Assembly (NCBI GenBank): GCA_030432255.1
Contig: JAUIHS010000013.1
Coordinates: forward strand, 55,693 to 119,692
Direction: 5' to 3'
Origin: Phycisphaerae bacterium
GTDB lineage: Bacteria > Planctomycetota > Phycisphaerae > Phycisphaerales > UBA1924
DNA length: 64,000 bases
A program made the translations under genes and the position numbers. The stretch's first letter is position 1. Each line of letters starts with the position of its first letter. The notes under the pieces are model-generated. The model had not been told where the DNA came from. It did not search any database and worked only from the letters and a program-made list of their open reading frames with translations. Shown piece after piece: positions 8,118 through 16,736 of this stretch.

Positions 8118-9941
8118 ATGTGCGGAATTGTTGCATACATCGGATCGAACCCAGCCGTTCCCCTTCTGCTGGAGGGGTTGAAGCGGATGGAGTATCGCGG
8201 CTACGACTCTGCGGGCGTCGCGGTGCTGAACGGCGAACTCCAGGTGGTCAAGACGGTCGGGCGCGTGTCGGTCCTCGAGGATCGCCTGCAGGAGAAGCCG
8301 CCCGAGGGTTCGGTGGGTATCGGCCACACGCGCTGGGCGACCCACGGTGACACGACGGAGCGCAATGCGCACCCGCACACGGATGACCGCAACGGCATCG
8401 CGATCATCCACAACGGGACGATTGAGAATTACGCATCACTGAAGACGGCATTGCAGGAGCGCGGGCACAAGTTCGACTCCGAGACGGACACTGAAGTCAT
8501 CGCGATGCTGATCAGCGAGTTCTACGACGGCGATCTCGAGAAGGCGGTGCAGGCGGCCTTGCGTGAGGTGCGTGGTGCGTATGCGATCGCGGTGCTGTGT
8601 GAGAACGAGCCGGACACGCTGGTGGTGGCGCGCAAGGGTTCGCCGCTGATCATCGGCGTCGGCGCTTCGGAATTCGTGGTGGCGAGTGATCCCACGGCCA
8701 TCGTGGCGCACACGACGCAGGCGTTTGAGTTGGATGATTACCAGGTGTGCAAGCTGACGCGCGAGGGGTTCCGGACCTCGACGCTGGATGATGTGTCGGT
8801 GACGCCGAAGATCCAGCAACTTGAACTGGATCTGGAGCAGATCGAACTGGGCTCGTACGACACCTTCATGATGAAGGAGATCTTCGAGCAGCCGCGGTCG
8901 CTCAGCACGACCATGCGTGGGCGTCTGGACAAGCGTGACGGCAAGGTGGTGCTGGGCGGGATTGGTCCGTATGCGCGTGAACTGGTGCGGGCGCGTCAGT
9001 TCCTGATGACGGGGCAGGGGACGGCGTATCACGCCGCGTTGATCGGCGAGTACCTGCTGGAGGATCTGGCAAAGATTCCGGCGAAGACGGAGTACGCGTC
9101 GGAGTTCCGTTATCGCAATCCGATCATCGTGGACGGCACGGTGATCGTTGCGGTGTCGCAGTCGGGGGAGACGGCGGACACGCTGGCGGCGTTGCGTGAG
9201 GCCTCGGATCGCGGGGCGCTCTCGATCGGCGTGGTGAACGTGGTCGGTTCTTCGATTGCGCGTGAGACGGATGCGGGTGTGTATCTGCGCGTGGGTCCCG
9301 AGATCGGCGTGGCGTCGACCAAGGCGTTCACGGGCCAGGTCCTGACGCTGATGATGCTGTCGCTCTTCATGGCGCGGCGGAAGTTCATGTCGGTGGACAC
9401 GTGTCAGCACCTGATCGAGGAACTGGACCAGGTGCCCTCGTACATCGAGCGGATCCTGGAGTCGGATGACCAGATCCGCACGGTGACGGAGAAGTACGTC
9501 AACCAGGAGAACTGGCTCTTCCTGGGCCGCGGCTACAACTACCCGGTCGCCCTTGAAGGTGCGCTGAAGCTGAAGGAAATCTCGTACATCCATGCGGAGG
9601 GGATGCCGGCGGCGGAGATGAAGCACGGCCCGATTGCGTTGATCACGGACGGCATGCCGGTGGTGTTCATCGCGAACCAGGGGCCGCAGTACGACAAGGT
9701 GATGCTGAACATCGAGCAGGTGAAGAGCCGTGGCGGCCGGATCATCGCGGTGGCGACGGAGGGTGACACGGAGATTCGCAAGCACGCGGATGACGTGTTC
9801 TTCGTGCCGCCGATTTCGGATCCGCTGAGCCCGTTGCTGACGGTGATTCCGTTGCAGTTGCTGGCATGTCACGCGGCGATGTTGCGTGGCCATGACGTTG
9901 ACAAGCCGCGGAACCTCGCGAAGTCGGTGACGGTGGAGTAG
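8118..9941 (+). CDS. glmS: Glutamine--fructose-6-phosphate aminotransferase (isomerizing)
   Basis: A 607-residue GlmS, the usual length. It makes glucosamine-6-phosphate from fructose-6-phosphate and glutamine, the first step toward UDP-GlcNAc for cell-envelope sugars. The start MCGIVAYIG fixes the N-terminal nucleophile Cys after Met removal. The glutaminase domain shows GYDSAGVAV, GHTRWATHG and HNGTIENY. Two SIS domains follow: GTAYHAALIGEYLLE, VSQSGETADTLAALRE and GRGYNYPVALEGALKLKEI, then AEGMPAAEMKHGPIALI. The C-terminus ends LAKSVTVE, as in active enzymes. It stands alone, with no glmM or glmU nearby. Confidence 0.97.
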   Translation: MCGIVAYIGSNPAVPLLLEGLKRMEYRGYDSAGVAVLNGELQVVKTVGRVSVLEDRLQEKPPEGSVGIGHTRWATHGDTTERNAHPHTDDRNGIAIIHNGTIENYASLKTALQERGHKFDSETDTEVIAMLISEFYDGDLEKAVQAALREVRGAYAIAVLCENEPDTLVVARKGSPLIIGVGASEFVVASDPTAIVAHTTQAFELDDYQVCKLTREGFRTSTLDDVSVTPKIQQLELDLEQIELGSYDTFMMKEIFEQPRSLSTTMRGRLDKRDGKVVLGGIGPYARELVRARQFLMTGQGTAYHAALIGEYLLEDLAKIPAKTEYASEFRYRNPIIVDGTVIVAVSQSGETADTLAALREASDRGALSIGVVNVVGSSIARETDAGVYLRVGPEIGVASTKAFTGQVLTLMMLSLFMARRKFMSVDTCQHLIEELDQVPSYIERILESDDQIRTVTEKYVNQENWLFLGRGYNYPVALEGALKLKEISYIHAEGMPAAEMKHGPIALITDGMPVVFIANQGPQYDKVMLNIEQVKSRGGRIIAVATEGDTEIRKHADDVFFVPPISDPLSPLLTVIPLQLLACHAAMLRGHDVDKPRNLAKSVTVE

Positions 9942-9949
9942 GGGTTGGT

Positions 9950-9990
9950 TGCTGGTGGCTGGTGGCTGGTGGCTGGTGGCTGGGGAGGTC
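9950..9990. repeat. Short tandem repeat TGGCTGG
   Basis: Four or more copies of a 7-nt GGTGGCT unit follow the glmS stop. It belongs to a class of G-rich simple-repeat islands found between many genes in this window. Confidence 0.7.
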
Positions 9991-10008
9991 AAGTTCTGCC
10001 CGGCTTTG

Positions 10009-10048
10009 GAATATAGCCCTTGACCTATATTGCCTACCGGCTATATTC
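10009..10048 (+). promoter_or_regulatory. Toxin-antitoxin promoter with operator inverted repeat
   Basis: GAATATAGCC (10009-10018) and GGCTATATTC (10039-10048) form a perfect 10-bp inverted repeat. The promoter lies inside it: -35 TTGACC (10020-10025), 16-nt spacer, -10 TATATT (10042-10047), which ends 6 nt before the ATG at 10054. A further CTATATTGCC half-site lies between the arms. This is the layout expected for autorepression by the HTH antitoxin encoded downstream. Confidence 0.7.
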
Positions 10049-10053
10049 TACTC

Positions 10054-10167
10054 ATGTGGGAGGTCGAGTTCACCGATGAGTTTGAGCGCTGGTGGCTGAC
10101 ACTTCCGAGGGCCGATCGTCTGTACGACGAGCATTTGCAGCAGCTCTCCGAGGAAGGACTGATCTGA
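10054..10167 (+). pseudogene. HigB/RelE-type toxin remnant with internal deletion
   Basis: An open frame of only 37 codons. Its first 17 residues (MWEVEFTDEFERWWLTL) match the N-terminus of HigB-like toxins of the Gp49/phage-derived family. Its last 20 (PRADRLYDEHLQQLSEEGLI) match the C-terminus of the same family. The roughly 75-80 residues that normally lie between, including the catalytic core, are missing, while the reading frame and the TGATG overlap with the antitoxin are intact. The toxin is therefore almost certainly inactive, and the short frame may survive only to couple translation of the antitoxin. The family ends are recalled from known toxins, not searched. Confidence 0.7.
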
Positions 10168-10469
10168 TGGCACGGAACTTCGATGAGCTTCGGGCGAGGA
10201 TGTCCCCGGAGCGTCGGGCGCGGAATGCGTCGGATGCGGACGAGATGATTGTCGACATGTTGTTGTCGGAGATCCGCCGCGAGGCGGGGTTGACGCAGGT
10301 GGCGGTTGCGGAGTCGCTGGGTATCCGGCAGCCGTCGCTGTCGAAGCTTGAGTCCCAGGACGACATGCAGATAAGCACTCTGCGCCGCATCGTGGGCGCG
10401 TTGGGTGGTGAGTTGGAGTTGGTGGCGCATCTGCCGGGGATGTCGGTGCGATTAACGCAGTTTTTATAG
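10167..10469 (+). CDS. XRE-family antitoxin, HigA-like
   Basis: A 100-residue protein with one helix-turn-helix domain: IRREAGLTQVAVAESLGIRQ followed by PSLSKLESQDDMQISTLRRI and GGELELVAHLPG. This is the HigA-type antitoxin fold, which neutralises the cognate toxin and represses the operon promoter. Its ATG overlaps the toxin-remnant stop as TGATG, showing translational coupling. Because the toxin is deleted, this is an orphan antitoxin that may act only as an autorepressor or cross-neutralise other toxins. The N-terminal segment MARNFDELRARMSPERRARN is typical of the partner in this toxin family. Confidence 0.85.
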   Translation: MARNFDELRARMSPERRARNASDADEMIVDMLLSEIRREAGLTQVAVAESLGIRQPSLSKLESQDDMQISTLRRIVGALGGELELVAHLPGMSVRLTQFL

Positions 10470-10499
10470 GGGGCTTGGAGGGTGGCGCCCGGGTTGTTC

Positions 10500-10625
10500 A
10501 CAGGAGGCGCGCCAAGGCGTGCCGTTGGCACGCGGCGGGTGTGTGGCCGCGCTGGATGGCGGGTGGGGTTGCAGGTGTTGGCGCTGTTCGCGCATTGTTG
10601 AGACGGTGGTGGTACCGGATTGGGC
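10500..10625. repeat. Partial copy of the interspersed hairpin repeat
   Basis: This copy carries GCGTGCCGTTGGCACGC (a 7-bp stem with a 3-nt loop), then CGGCGGGTGTGTGGCCGCGCTGG-type sequence. It ends in a decayed form of the CACTGCTC hairpin (GCGCATTGTTGAGACGGTGG). It is nearly identical over its first 80 nt to segments at 16605 and 19665. Confidence 0.75.
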
Positions 10626-10636
10626 TTTATCACGTG

Positions 10637-10680
10637 TGCCAAGCTTCAAGCTCTCAAGCTCCAAGCTTCAAGCTCAAAAG
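10637..10680. repeat. Simple repeat of AAGCTTCAAGCTC units
   Basis: Runs of CAAGCTTCAAGCTCTCAAGCTCC-type 7-10 nt units. Similar sequence recurs at 18340, 19457, 22755, 26710, 41975 and 43000-43285. Confidence 0.6.
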
Positions 10681-10683
10681 CAA

Positions 10684-10712
10684 ACGGACGCCGCTGGTGT
10701 TGCGGCGTCCGT
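10684..10712 (-). terminator. Rho-independent terminator of clpC
   Basis: A perfect 10-bp stem (ACGGACGCCG / CGGCGTCCGT) with a 9-nt loop. On the minus strand it is followed by TTTGCTTTT. It lies 29 nt past the clpC stop. Confidence 0.75.
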
Positions 10713-10740
10713 GGGGATGCGGGTGATGTTGTCGTTGGCG

Positions 10741-13275
10741 TCAGGTGGATTCGGCGCCGGCGACTTCTTCCTTCTGTTCCTTCTTCGGGACGAGTGATTC
10801 GTCGAAGACGGCTTCGAAGACCAGGCCCTCGCCGTTGGGGGCGGCCTGGACCATGATCTTGTTCTTGTCCTGGAAGTCGCCGGAGAGCATGGACTCGGAG
10901 AGCGGGTCTTCCATGTAGTTGCTGATGGCGCGGCGGAGTGGGCGGGCGCCGAAGTCGGGGTCGTAGCCCTTGTCGATCAGGAAATCCTTGGCGGTCTGAT
11001 CGAGTTCCATGTGCCATCCCTGCTCGGCGAGGCGATCGCGGAGCTTGGCGGTCTCGTAGTCGACGATGGTGACCAGGTCTTCCTTGGTCAGCGGGCGGAA
11101 GACGATGACGTCGTCGAGTCGGTTGATGAACTCGGGGCGGAAGTGCCGCTCGATCTCCTTCATCAACGTGTCCTTGAGGCTCTCGAAGCTGCCTTCGCTG
11201 CCCGGCTTCTGGAAGCCGAAGCCACCGCCGCCGCCCTTGATCAACTCGGCGCCGATGTTGGACGTCATGATCAGGACGGTGTTGCGGAAGTCGACGGAGC
11301 GACCGAAGGAGTCGATGAGGCGGCCCTCTTCCATGACCTGGAGGAGCATGTTGAAGACGTCGGGGTGGGCCTTCTCGATTTCATCGAGGAGGACGACGGC
11401 GTACGGACGGCGACGGATCTGCTCCGTGAGCTGACCGCCTTCCTCGTAGCCGACATAGCCGGGAGGCGCGCCGACGAGGCGGGAGACGTTGTGCTTCTCC
11501 ATGTAGTCACTCATGTCGAGCATGATCAGTGACTCTTCGTCACCGAACATGAACTCGGCGAGCGCCTTGGAGAGGAGCGTCTTTCCCACACCCGACGGTC
11601 CGACGAAGACGAAGGAGCCCATGGGGCGCTTCGGATCCTTCAGGCCGGCGCGGGCGCGGCGGATGGCCTTGGCGACGGACTTGATGGCCTCGTCCTGGCT
11701 GACGACCTTCTTGTGCAGCTCGTTCTCGAGGTGGAGCAGGCGCTCGGCCTCTTCCTTCTCAAGACGGGTGAGCGGCACGCCCGTCATCTTGCTGACGACC
11801 TCGGCGATGACTTCGCCATCGACAACGCCGCCGGCTTCCTTGGACTTCTCACGCCATTCGCGCTGGATGCCTTCCTTCTCCTTGCGCTTCTTCTCGGCCT
11901 GATCGCGGAGCTCCGCGGCCTTCTCGTAGTCGGCCGCCTTGACCGCCTCGTCCTTCTGGATGGAGAGGCGCTCGATTTCCGCTTCGATCTCAGCGAGATC
12001 CGGCGGCTTGGTCATGCTCTTGAGCCTGACGCGGGCGCCGGCTTCGTCGATGACATCGATGGACTTGTCAGGCTGCACGCGTCCGGTGATGTACCGGCTG
12101 GAGAGTTCGACGGCCTGTTCGAGGGCGTCGTCCGTGATCTGGACGCGGTGGTGGTTCTCGTAGCGATCGCGCAGACCCTTGAGGATCTCGATGGTCTGCG
12201 AACTGGTGGGCGGATCGACGGTGATCGCCTGGAAGCGACGGGCCAGGGCGGCGTCCTTCTCGATGTACTTGCGGTACTCGTCGAAGGTGGTGGCACCGAT
12301 GCACTGGATCTCGCCGCGAGCGAGCGCGGGCTTGAGAACGTTGGATGCGTCGATGGCGCCTTCGGCGCCGCCGGCGCCGACGAGGGTGTGCAGTTCGTCG
12401 ATGAACAGGATGAGGTTGCGTGCGCGGCGGACCTCGTTCATGACGGCCTTGATGCGCTCCTCGAACTGGCCGCGATACTTGGTACCGGCGACCATGAGTG
12501 CGAGGTCGAGGACGACGAGTCTGCGATCGTGGAGGAGATCGGGGACTTCACCATTGATGATGGCCTGGGCGAGTCCTTCGACGATGGCGGTTTTGCCGAC
12601 GCCGGCCTCACCGAGGAGGACGGGGTTGTTCTTGGTTCGGCGGCAGAGGACCTGGATGACTCGTTCGATTTCGTTTTCGCGTCCGATGACGGGATCGAGT
12701 GTGCCTTCGCGAGCGAGCGCGGTGAGGTCCCGACCGAAGCTGTCGAGCGCGGGGGTCTGGCTCTTCTTGTTGCGTGCGCCCTGGCCGCCGGGGGCCTGCT
12801 GGCCTCCGCCGATGGCTTCTCCTTCTTCGGAGTCGACGCCGGCCCCGAGGAGGTTGAGGACTTCCTCGCGCACCTCTTCGAGCTTGAGATTCAGGTTCAT
12901 GAGGACCTGGGCGGCAACACCATCGTGTTCACGGAGCAGACCGAGGAGGAGGTGCTCGGTGCCGACATAGTTGTGGTTGAGGTTGCGCGCCTCTTCGATG
13001 GCGTATTCGATGACTTTCTTGGCGCGGGGCGTCTGCGGCAGCTTGCCCATGGTGACCATGTCCGGTCCCGAGTGGACGAGCTTCTCGACTTCGAGCCTGA
13101 CCTTTCGGAGGTCGACTTCGAGATTCTTGAGGACGTTGGCGCCGACGCCGGAGCCTTCCTTGACGAGTCCGAGGAGGATGTGCTCGGTCCCGATGTATTC
13201 GTGGTTGAAGCGCTGGGCCTCCTGGTTGGCGAGGGCCATCACTTTACGGGCACGGTCGGTGAACCGTTCAAACAT
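10741..13275 (-). CDS. clpC: ATP-dependent Clp protease ATP-binding subunit ClpC
   Basis: An 844-residue Hsp100 unfoldase that delivers substrates to ClpP. Two Clp-N repeats occupy residues 1-145 ([15 protein letters not shown] and [15 protein letters not shown]). The first AAA+ domain has Walker A GEAGVGKT (222-229). A UVR-like coiled middle domain ([17 protein letters not shown]) marks ClpC rather than ClpB. The second AAA+ domain has GPSGVGKT and a ClpP-loop region, then the C-terminal D2-small domain. The start is backed by GGAGGT just upstream. No ctsR or mcsAB is adjacent, so the Gram-positive regulatory circuit is not evident here. Confidence 0.95.
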   Translation of the reverse strand: MFERFTDRARKVMALANQEAQRFNHEYIGTEHILLGLVKEGSGVGANVLKNLEVDLRKVRLEVEKLVHSGPDMVTMGKLPQTPRAKKVIEYAIEEARNLNHNYVGTEHLLLGLLREHDGVAAQVLMNLNLKLEEVREEVLNLLGAGVDSEEGEAIGGGQQAPGGQGARNKKSQTPALDSFGRDLTALAREGTLDPVIGRENEIERVIQVLCRRTKNNPVLLGEAGVGKTAIVEGLAQAIINGEVPDLLHDRRLVVLDLALMVAGTKYRGQFEERIKAVMNEVRRARNLILFIDELHTLVGAGGAEGAIDASNVLKPALARGEIQCIGATTFDEYRKYIEKDAALARRFQAITVDPPTSSQTIEILKGLRDRYENHHRVQITDDALEQAVELSSRYITGRVQPDKSIDVIDEAGARVRLKSMTKPPDLAEIEAEIERLSIQKDEAVKAADYEKAAELRDQAEKKRKEKEGIQREWREKSKEAGGVVDGEVIAEVVSKMTGVPLTRLEKEEAERLLHLENELHKKVVSQDEAIKSVAKAIRRARAGLKDPKRPMGSFVFVGPSGVGKTLLSKALAEFMFGDEESLIMLDMSDYMEKHNVSRLVGAPPGYVGYEEGGQLTEQIRRRPYAVVLLDEIEKAHPDVFNMLLQVMEEGRLIDSFGRSVDFRNTVLIMTSNIGAELIKGGGGGFGFQKPGSEGSFESLKDTLMKEIERHFRPEFINRLDDVIVFRPLTKEDLVTIVDYETAKLRDRLAEQGWHMELDQTAKDFLIDKGYDPDFGARPLRRAISNYMEDPLSESMLSGDFQDKNKIMVQAAPNGEGLVFEAVFDESLVPKKEQKEEVAGAEST

Positions 13276-13602
13276 AAAACACCTCCAATGTGTCGCTCAT
13301 GGCATCATGCCGTGGGTGCGACGGGGGTTTGTTTGCCCCCTGGTGGGATACCGGGTCGAAATCCGGCTTGTGGACTCTCGATTATAGGCCGAAGCGGGAT
13401 GTGCGCTTCAGCGGGGTCAAGGGAAGGGGAGCGAATCCCATGCCGCGCCCGTTCACCCTGTCATCGGCCATGCGGGGCCCTGGATGCAGACCGGAAGCGT
13501 GTTCGTTGATGCGTGATCTGCCAGAAGTGACGAGTAAGCCTGCCAACCCGGCACATTCGCGGGACCCGGGTCCGCCCGGGAGTCGTAGATTTGGTTGCGA
13601 CC
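13276..13602. other. Divergent intergenic region upstream of clpC
   Basis: It holds a consensus minus-strand -10 TATAAT (13386-13381), giving clpC a leader of about 100 nt. In that leader GGGGGTTTGTTTGCCCCC (about 13324-13341) forms a 5-bp GC hairpin. On the plus side TAGATT (13586-13591) lies 11 nt before the ATG at 13603. No coding sequence is supported in the rest. Confidence 0.5.
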
Positions 13603-15021
13603 ATGCGCATGTATCGATACCTGAGAGCCGCGGCCCTGCTCGTGACACCCCTTGTTCTGGGGATGTCTGTCACCACGGCCCGCGGCCACGGTGACACCGA
13701 ACCGGCATTCGTCGCGGTCGACCCGGCGGTGCGGGTTTCCTTCCGGGTCACCTGGGACGGGACACTGATCCGGGGTCGGCTGGTCGCCCGCTCTGCCCAT
13801 GGCTTCCAGTTGCGGCCGGACGACGGCGAGCCGGGTGAACTGGCGTGGTACGAGTGGTCGGAACTGGAGGCGCGAACGGCGTACGAGACGTATCGGCGGC
13901 TGATCCCGCGGAAGGACGCCGATGCGTGGTTCGACCTGGGCGTCCTCATGCTGGAGTGTGATGCACGCGGGTACGCGGATCGGGCGTTCGCCGTGGCGAA
14001 GCGCCTGGACGCCGCCATGACGGATCGGGTGTATCAGACGATCGCGGCGTGGGAAGCGGGCGACTCCGAAGGCACGGATGATGCTGAAGTCGAGGATGAG
14101 GCGGAGGAGGGCGAGACGACTGATGCCGATGCGGCGGATGACGATGCCCCCCCACCGCTGCACTCACCCGCCTCCGGCGTGCGTGTGCGTGATCCGTGGC
14201 CGGTGTTGAGTGCGGAGGAGCAAGTCGCTGCGACCGAGGAAGTGAAGGCGTCTGCGGCTCGTCTGCTGAAGTCCGCTGACTTCGAGATTGAGCCGGTGGA
14301 GACGAAGCATTTCCTCCTGTACAGCGATCTGAATCGAAGCGAAACGAAGCGGTGGTCGGGCGAAGTCGAGCGCATGTATGTGCGGCTTGTGCGGGCACTG
14401 GACATGCCGCTTGATGTCGACCTATTCCACGGCAAGTGCGTGATCTTCATTTTTGCGGACCGGAGTGACTTCATTCACTTCGAGGCTCTGGGCATGAACT
14501 GGGATGCGTCGGGTGCGGCGGGCGTCTTCCACGGGAAGGGTTCGCATGCGTATGTGTCATTCTTCAAGAGCGACACGGATGCTCAGTTTGCGAGCACGCT
14601 GGTGCACGAGACGGTCCATGCGTTCATGTATCGGTATCGATCGCCGGTGTCGCTGCCGACGTGGGCGAACGAGGGTTTGGCGGACTTCACGGCGGGTGAG
14701 TTGATCCGGGCGTCGGGTGAGCCGCGAAGCCACTGGTATCACGTCAAGAACTTCGTGAACCAGGGTGGCGATGCGTTGAAGATCATGTCACAGAGCGTCC
14801 ATGACGGGACGTGGTATGACGATGATTCGTATCCGGTGAGTCACATGCTGGTGCGCTTCATGCTGCGTTTCAAGCCGAAGGCGTTCAAGATGTGGATTGA
14901 CGACATCAAGGATGGCGAGGCGTGGGATGATGCGTTGGAGTTGCGTTTCAACGTGACGGCAGAGGAACTGGCGGAACAGTTCGGGGCATTCATGGAGGGG
15001 GAGCGGGAGTTTGTCCGGTAG
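13603..15021 (+). CDS. Secreted DUF1570-like putative metallopeptidase
   Basis: A 472-residue exported protein. The ATG at 13603 starts a signal peptide (YLRAAALLVTPLVLGMSVTTA). An acidic low-complexity linker (EVEDEAEEGETTDADAADDD) separates an N-terminal part from a C-terminal domain with LVHETVHAFMYRY (His335, Glu336, His339). A further Glu357 lies in LPTWANEGLADF. HExxH plus a downstream Glu in NEGLAD is the gluzincin pattern of DUF1570-type planctomycete proteins, so zinc-dependent peptidase activity is plausible. No substrate can be named. It is oriented away from clpC. Confidence 0.7.
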   Translation: MRMYRYLRAAALLVTPLVLGMSVTTARGHGDTEPAFVAVDPAVRVSFRVTWDGTLIRGRLVARSAHGFQLRPDDGEPGELAWYEWSELEARTAYETYRRLIPRKDADAWFDLGVLMLECDARGYADRAFAVAKRLDAAMTDRVYQTIAAWEAGDSEGTDDAEVEDEAEEGETTDADAADDDAPPPLHSPASGVRVRDPWPVLSAEEQVAATEEVKASAARLLKSADFEIEPVETKHFLLYSDLNRSETKRWSGEVERMYVRLVRALDMPLDVDLFHGKCVIFIFADRSDFIHFEALGMNWDASGAAGVFHGKGSHAYVSFFKSDTDAQFASTLVHETVHAFMYRYRSPVSLPTWANEGLADFTAGELIRASGEPRSHWYHVKNFVNQGGDALKIMSQSVHDGTWYDDDSYPVSHMLVRFMLRFKPKAFKMWIDDIKDGEAWDDALELRFNVTAEELAEQFGAFMEGEREFVR

Positions 15022-15064
15022 CTGGTTTGGGGTGGCTGGTGGCTGGGTTTGATCGGGGTGGTTC

Positions 15065-15098
15065 CTGTACTGCTCGGAGGGCAGTGACACCGGGTGGG
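15065..15098. repeat. Hairpin copy of the interspersed repeat family
   Basis: ACTGCTCGGAGGGCAGTGACACCGG resembles the CACTGCTCGGAGAGCAGTGGCACCG hairpin at 21398. It lies just upstream of the next gene's promoter. Confidence 0.5.
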
Positions 15099-15112
15099 GG
15101 TTGCTTCTCAAG

Positions 15113-15118
15113 TAACAT
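15113..15118 (+). promoter_or_regulatory. -10 box TAACAT, leaderless promoter
   Basis: TAACAT ends 6 nt before the ATG at 15125. The same box and spacing occur before the paralogue at 18391. Confidence 0.5.
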
Positions 15119-15124
15119 GATGTG

Positions 15125-16210
15125 ATGCGGTGCTGTCGGCTCGTGATACTGGCGCTGGTAGTCGGGGCGGTGGTGAATGTGCTGGTGGCGTGGTGGGCGG
15201 CAGCGGTGTTTGTGCCGTTTCGGGTCCCGACAGTTGTGTCCGGGGCGTGGAACGAAGTGGCTGGGTTTCAGCGGGTTGAGTGGGTGTGGCGTGATGTGGG
15301 GGTGGAGTGGCGCCTGGATTACACCGGGAGTTTCGCGCCGACTCGGGGGGAGGACGGGTCTTCGGGATCGATGGGATGGCCATGGCCGGCGATGGGGTGG
15401 ACCCGAAGTGCGGAGCGTGCCGTGCCGGCTGGTGTCTTGTCAGGCGGCGTGGCGATTGTCGGAGAGAGCGGAACCGCAGATGGGACGGGAATGTGGCGCC
15501 TCCCGCTGCGCGTTCGCCCGGTCGCGTTTCTCGGGAACACGCTTGTGTATGCAACAGCGGCGTTCGTGGTGCTGTGGCTTGCGCCGTGGAGGGTGGTGTG
15601 GAAGCGGTACCGTCGGTCGCCGCGGCGTACCGGGCTTCACCTGCTCCTGCTCACGTTGCTGATGTGTCCGGTGGCGTGGATGGTGTCATGGGTGTCGGTG
15701 TTGTCTTATCCGTTGCCGAGTTTCGGAGGCATGCCTGCTCCCCACGTGTTGCTTGACGCGGAGTCTGTGCGTCGGATTCCGCGTTGTTCGATGACTGGTG
15801 ACGAGTCTCCCGTGATCACGCGCACCTGGAACAAGCGACGGATTGCACCGATGAGCATGACGTACTGCCATGAGTCGTTCGGCTTTCCATTCCTCGCCCT
15901 GGAGTCGTGCGCGTGGTACGGGACAGGAGAACGGCCATCACGGCTCTGGCGTGGGATTCCACTGGACACCGAGACGGTCGAGCGGTGGGGTCTGCCATTG
16001 GGCACCCGCCTTCCGTTGCGGCCCCGGCCGGTGCTGTTGATCGCGAACGCATTGGTCTATGCGACGGTGCTGATTGCGATCGCGGCGATGTGGCGGGCCG
16101 GACGTGAGCGATGGCGAGGCCGGGGCGGGCGGTGTGTGGCCTGTGGGTATGAGTTGGCCGGGTTGGCGGCGTGTCCGGAGTGTGGTTTGACGGAGGGGGC
16201 TTCTTCATAA
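15125..16210 (+). CDS. Membrane protein with C-terminal zinc ribbon, paralogue A
   Basis: A 361-residue protein with a membrane segment at the N-terminus (LVILALVVGAVVNVLVAWWAAAVF), a pair of segments in the middle (FLGNTLVYATAAFVVLWLAPW and LLLTLLMCPVAWMVSWVSVL), and one near the end (LLIANALVYATVLIAIAAMW). It finishes with a treble-clef-like zinc ribbon, CVACGYELAGLAACPECG. That ribbon is common at the ends of Phycisphaerae membrane proteins. The ATG at 15125 is preferred to the GTG at 15122 because of the -10 spacing. It is clearly paralogous to the gene at 18391. Function unknown. Confidence 0.65.
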   Translation: MRCCRLVILALVVGAVVNVLVAWWAAAVFVPFRVPTVVSGAWNEVAGFQRVEWVWRDVGVEWRLDYTGSFAPTRGEDGSSGSMGWPWPAMGWTRSAERAVPAGVLSGGVAIVGESGTADGTGMWRLPLRVRPVAFLGNTLVYATAAFVVLWLAPWRVVWKRYRRSPRRTGLHLLLLTLLMCPVAWMVSWVSVLSYPLPSFGGMPAPHVLLDAESVRRIPRCSMTGDESPVITRTWNKRRIAPMSMTYCHESFGFPFLALESCAWYGTGERPSRLWRGIPLDTETVERWGLPLGTRLPLRPRPVLLIANALVYATVLIAIAAMWRAGRERWRGRGGRCVACGYELAGLAACPECGLTEGASS

Positions 16211-16735
16211 TCTCGTCCTGGGGTTTCACCCCAGGCTGTGTTATAAAGCGTGCCGTTGGCACGCGGCGGGCGTTGGGTTGCACCACCGGACACTGCTTGC
16301 ATCGGCGCATCGGCGCTCTGACGACGGCGTGTGCATCTCGTCCTGGGGTTTCACCCCAGGCTGTGTTTAAGCGTGCCGTTGGCACGCGGCGGGTGTTGGG
16401 TTGCACCACTGGACACTGCTTGCATCGGCGCTCTGACGACGGCGTGTGCATCTCGTCCTGGGGTTTCACCCCAAGCTGTGTCAAAGCGTGCCGTTGGCAC
16501 GCGGCGGGTGTTGGGTTGCACCACCGGATACTGCTTGCATCGGCGCATCGGCGCTCTGACGACGGCGTGTGCATCTCGTCCTGGGGTTTCACCCCAGGCT
16601 GTGTCAAAGCGTGCCGTTGGCACGCGGCGGGTGTGTGGCCGCGCTGGATGGCGGGTGGGATTGCACGTGGTGGCGCTGTTCTCGCACTGCTCAGAGAGCA
16701 GTGGCACCGCAAGCGGTTGCGCCGGGCTGCACGCT
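16211..16735. repeat. Tandem array of four ~120-bp hairpin-rich repeats
   Basis: Units begin TCTCGTCCTGGGGTTTCACC at 16211, 16336, 16451 and 16574, giving periods of 125, 115 and 123 nt. Most of the length variation comes from duplication of GGCGCATC before GGCGCTCTG. Each unit carries two hairpins: CCTGGGG-TTTCA-CCCCAGG (7-bp stem) and GCGTGCC-GTT-GGCACGC (7-bp stem). The fourth unit runs into a different module (CCGCGCTGGATGGCGGGTGG) that ends in a third hairpin, CTGCTC-AGA-GAGCAG, at about 16688. The frames across it are open but only because the repeat lacks stops; I do not call a protein. Confidence 0.85.
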
Positions 16736-16736
16736 C

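Noticed and set aside
11713..13509. A 598-codon plus-strand frame opposite clpC
   Set aside because: Composition mirrors ClpC in antisense (Asp/Glu/Leu-rich) and no family is recognisable.
16211..16735. Possible CRISPR array
   Set aside because: Units are about 115-125 bp and nearly identical along their whole length, with no unique spacers and no cas genes.
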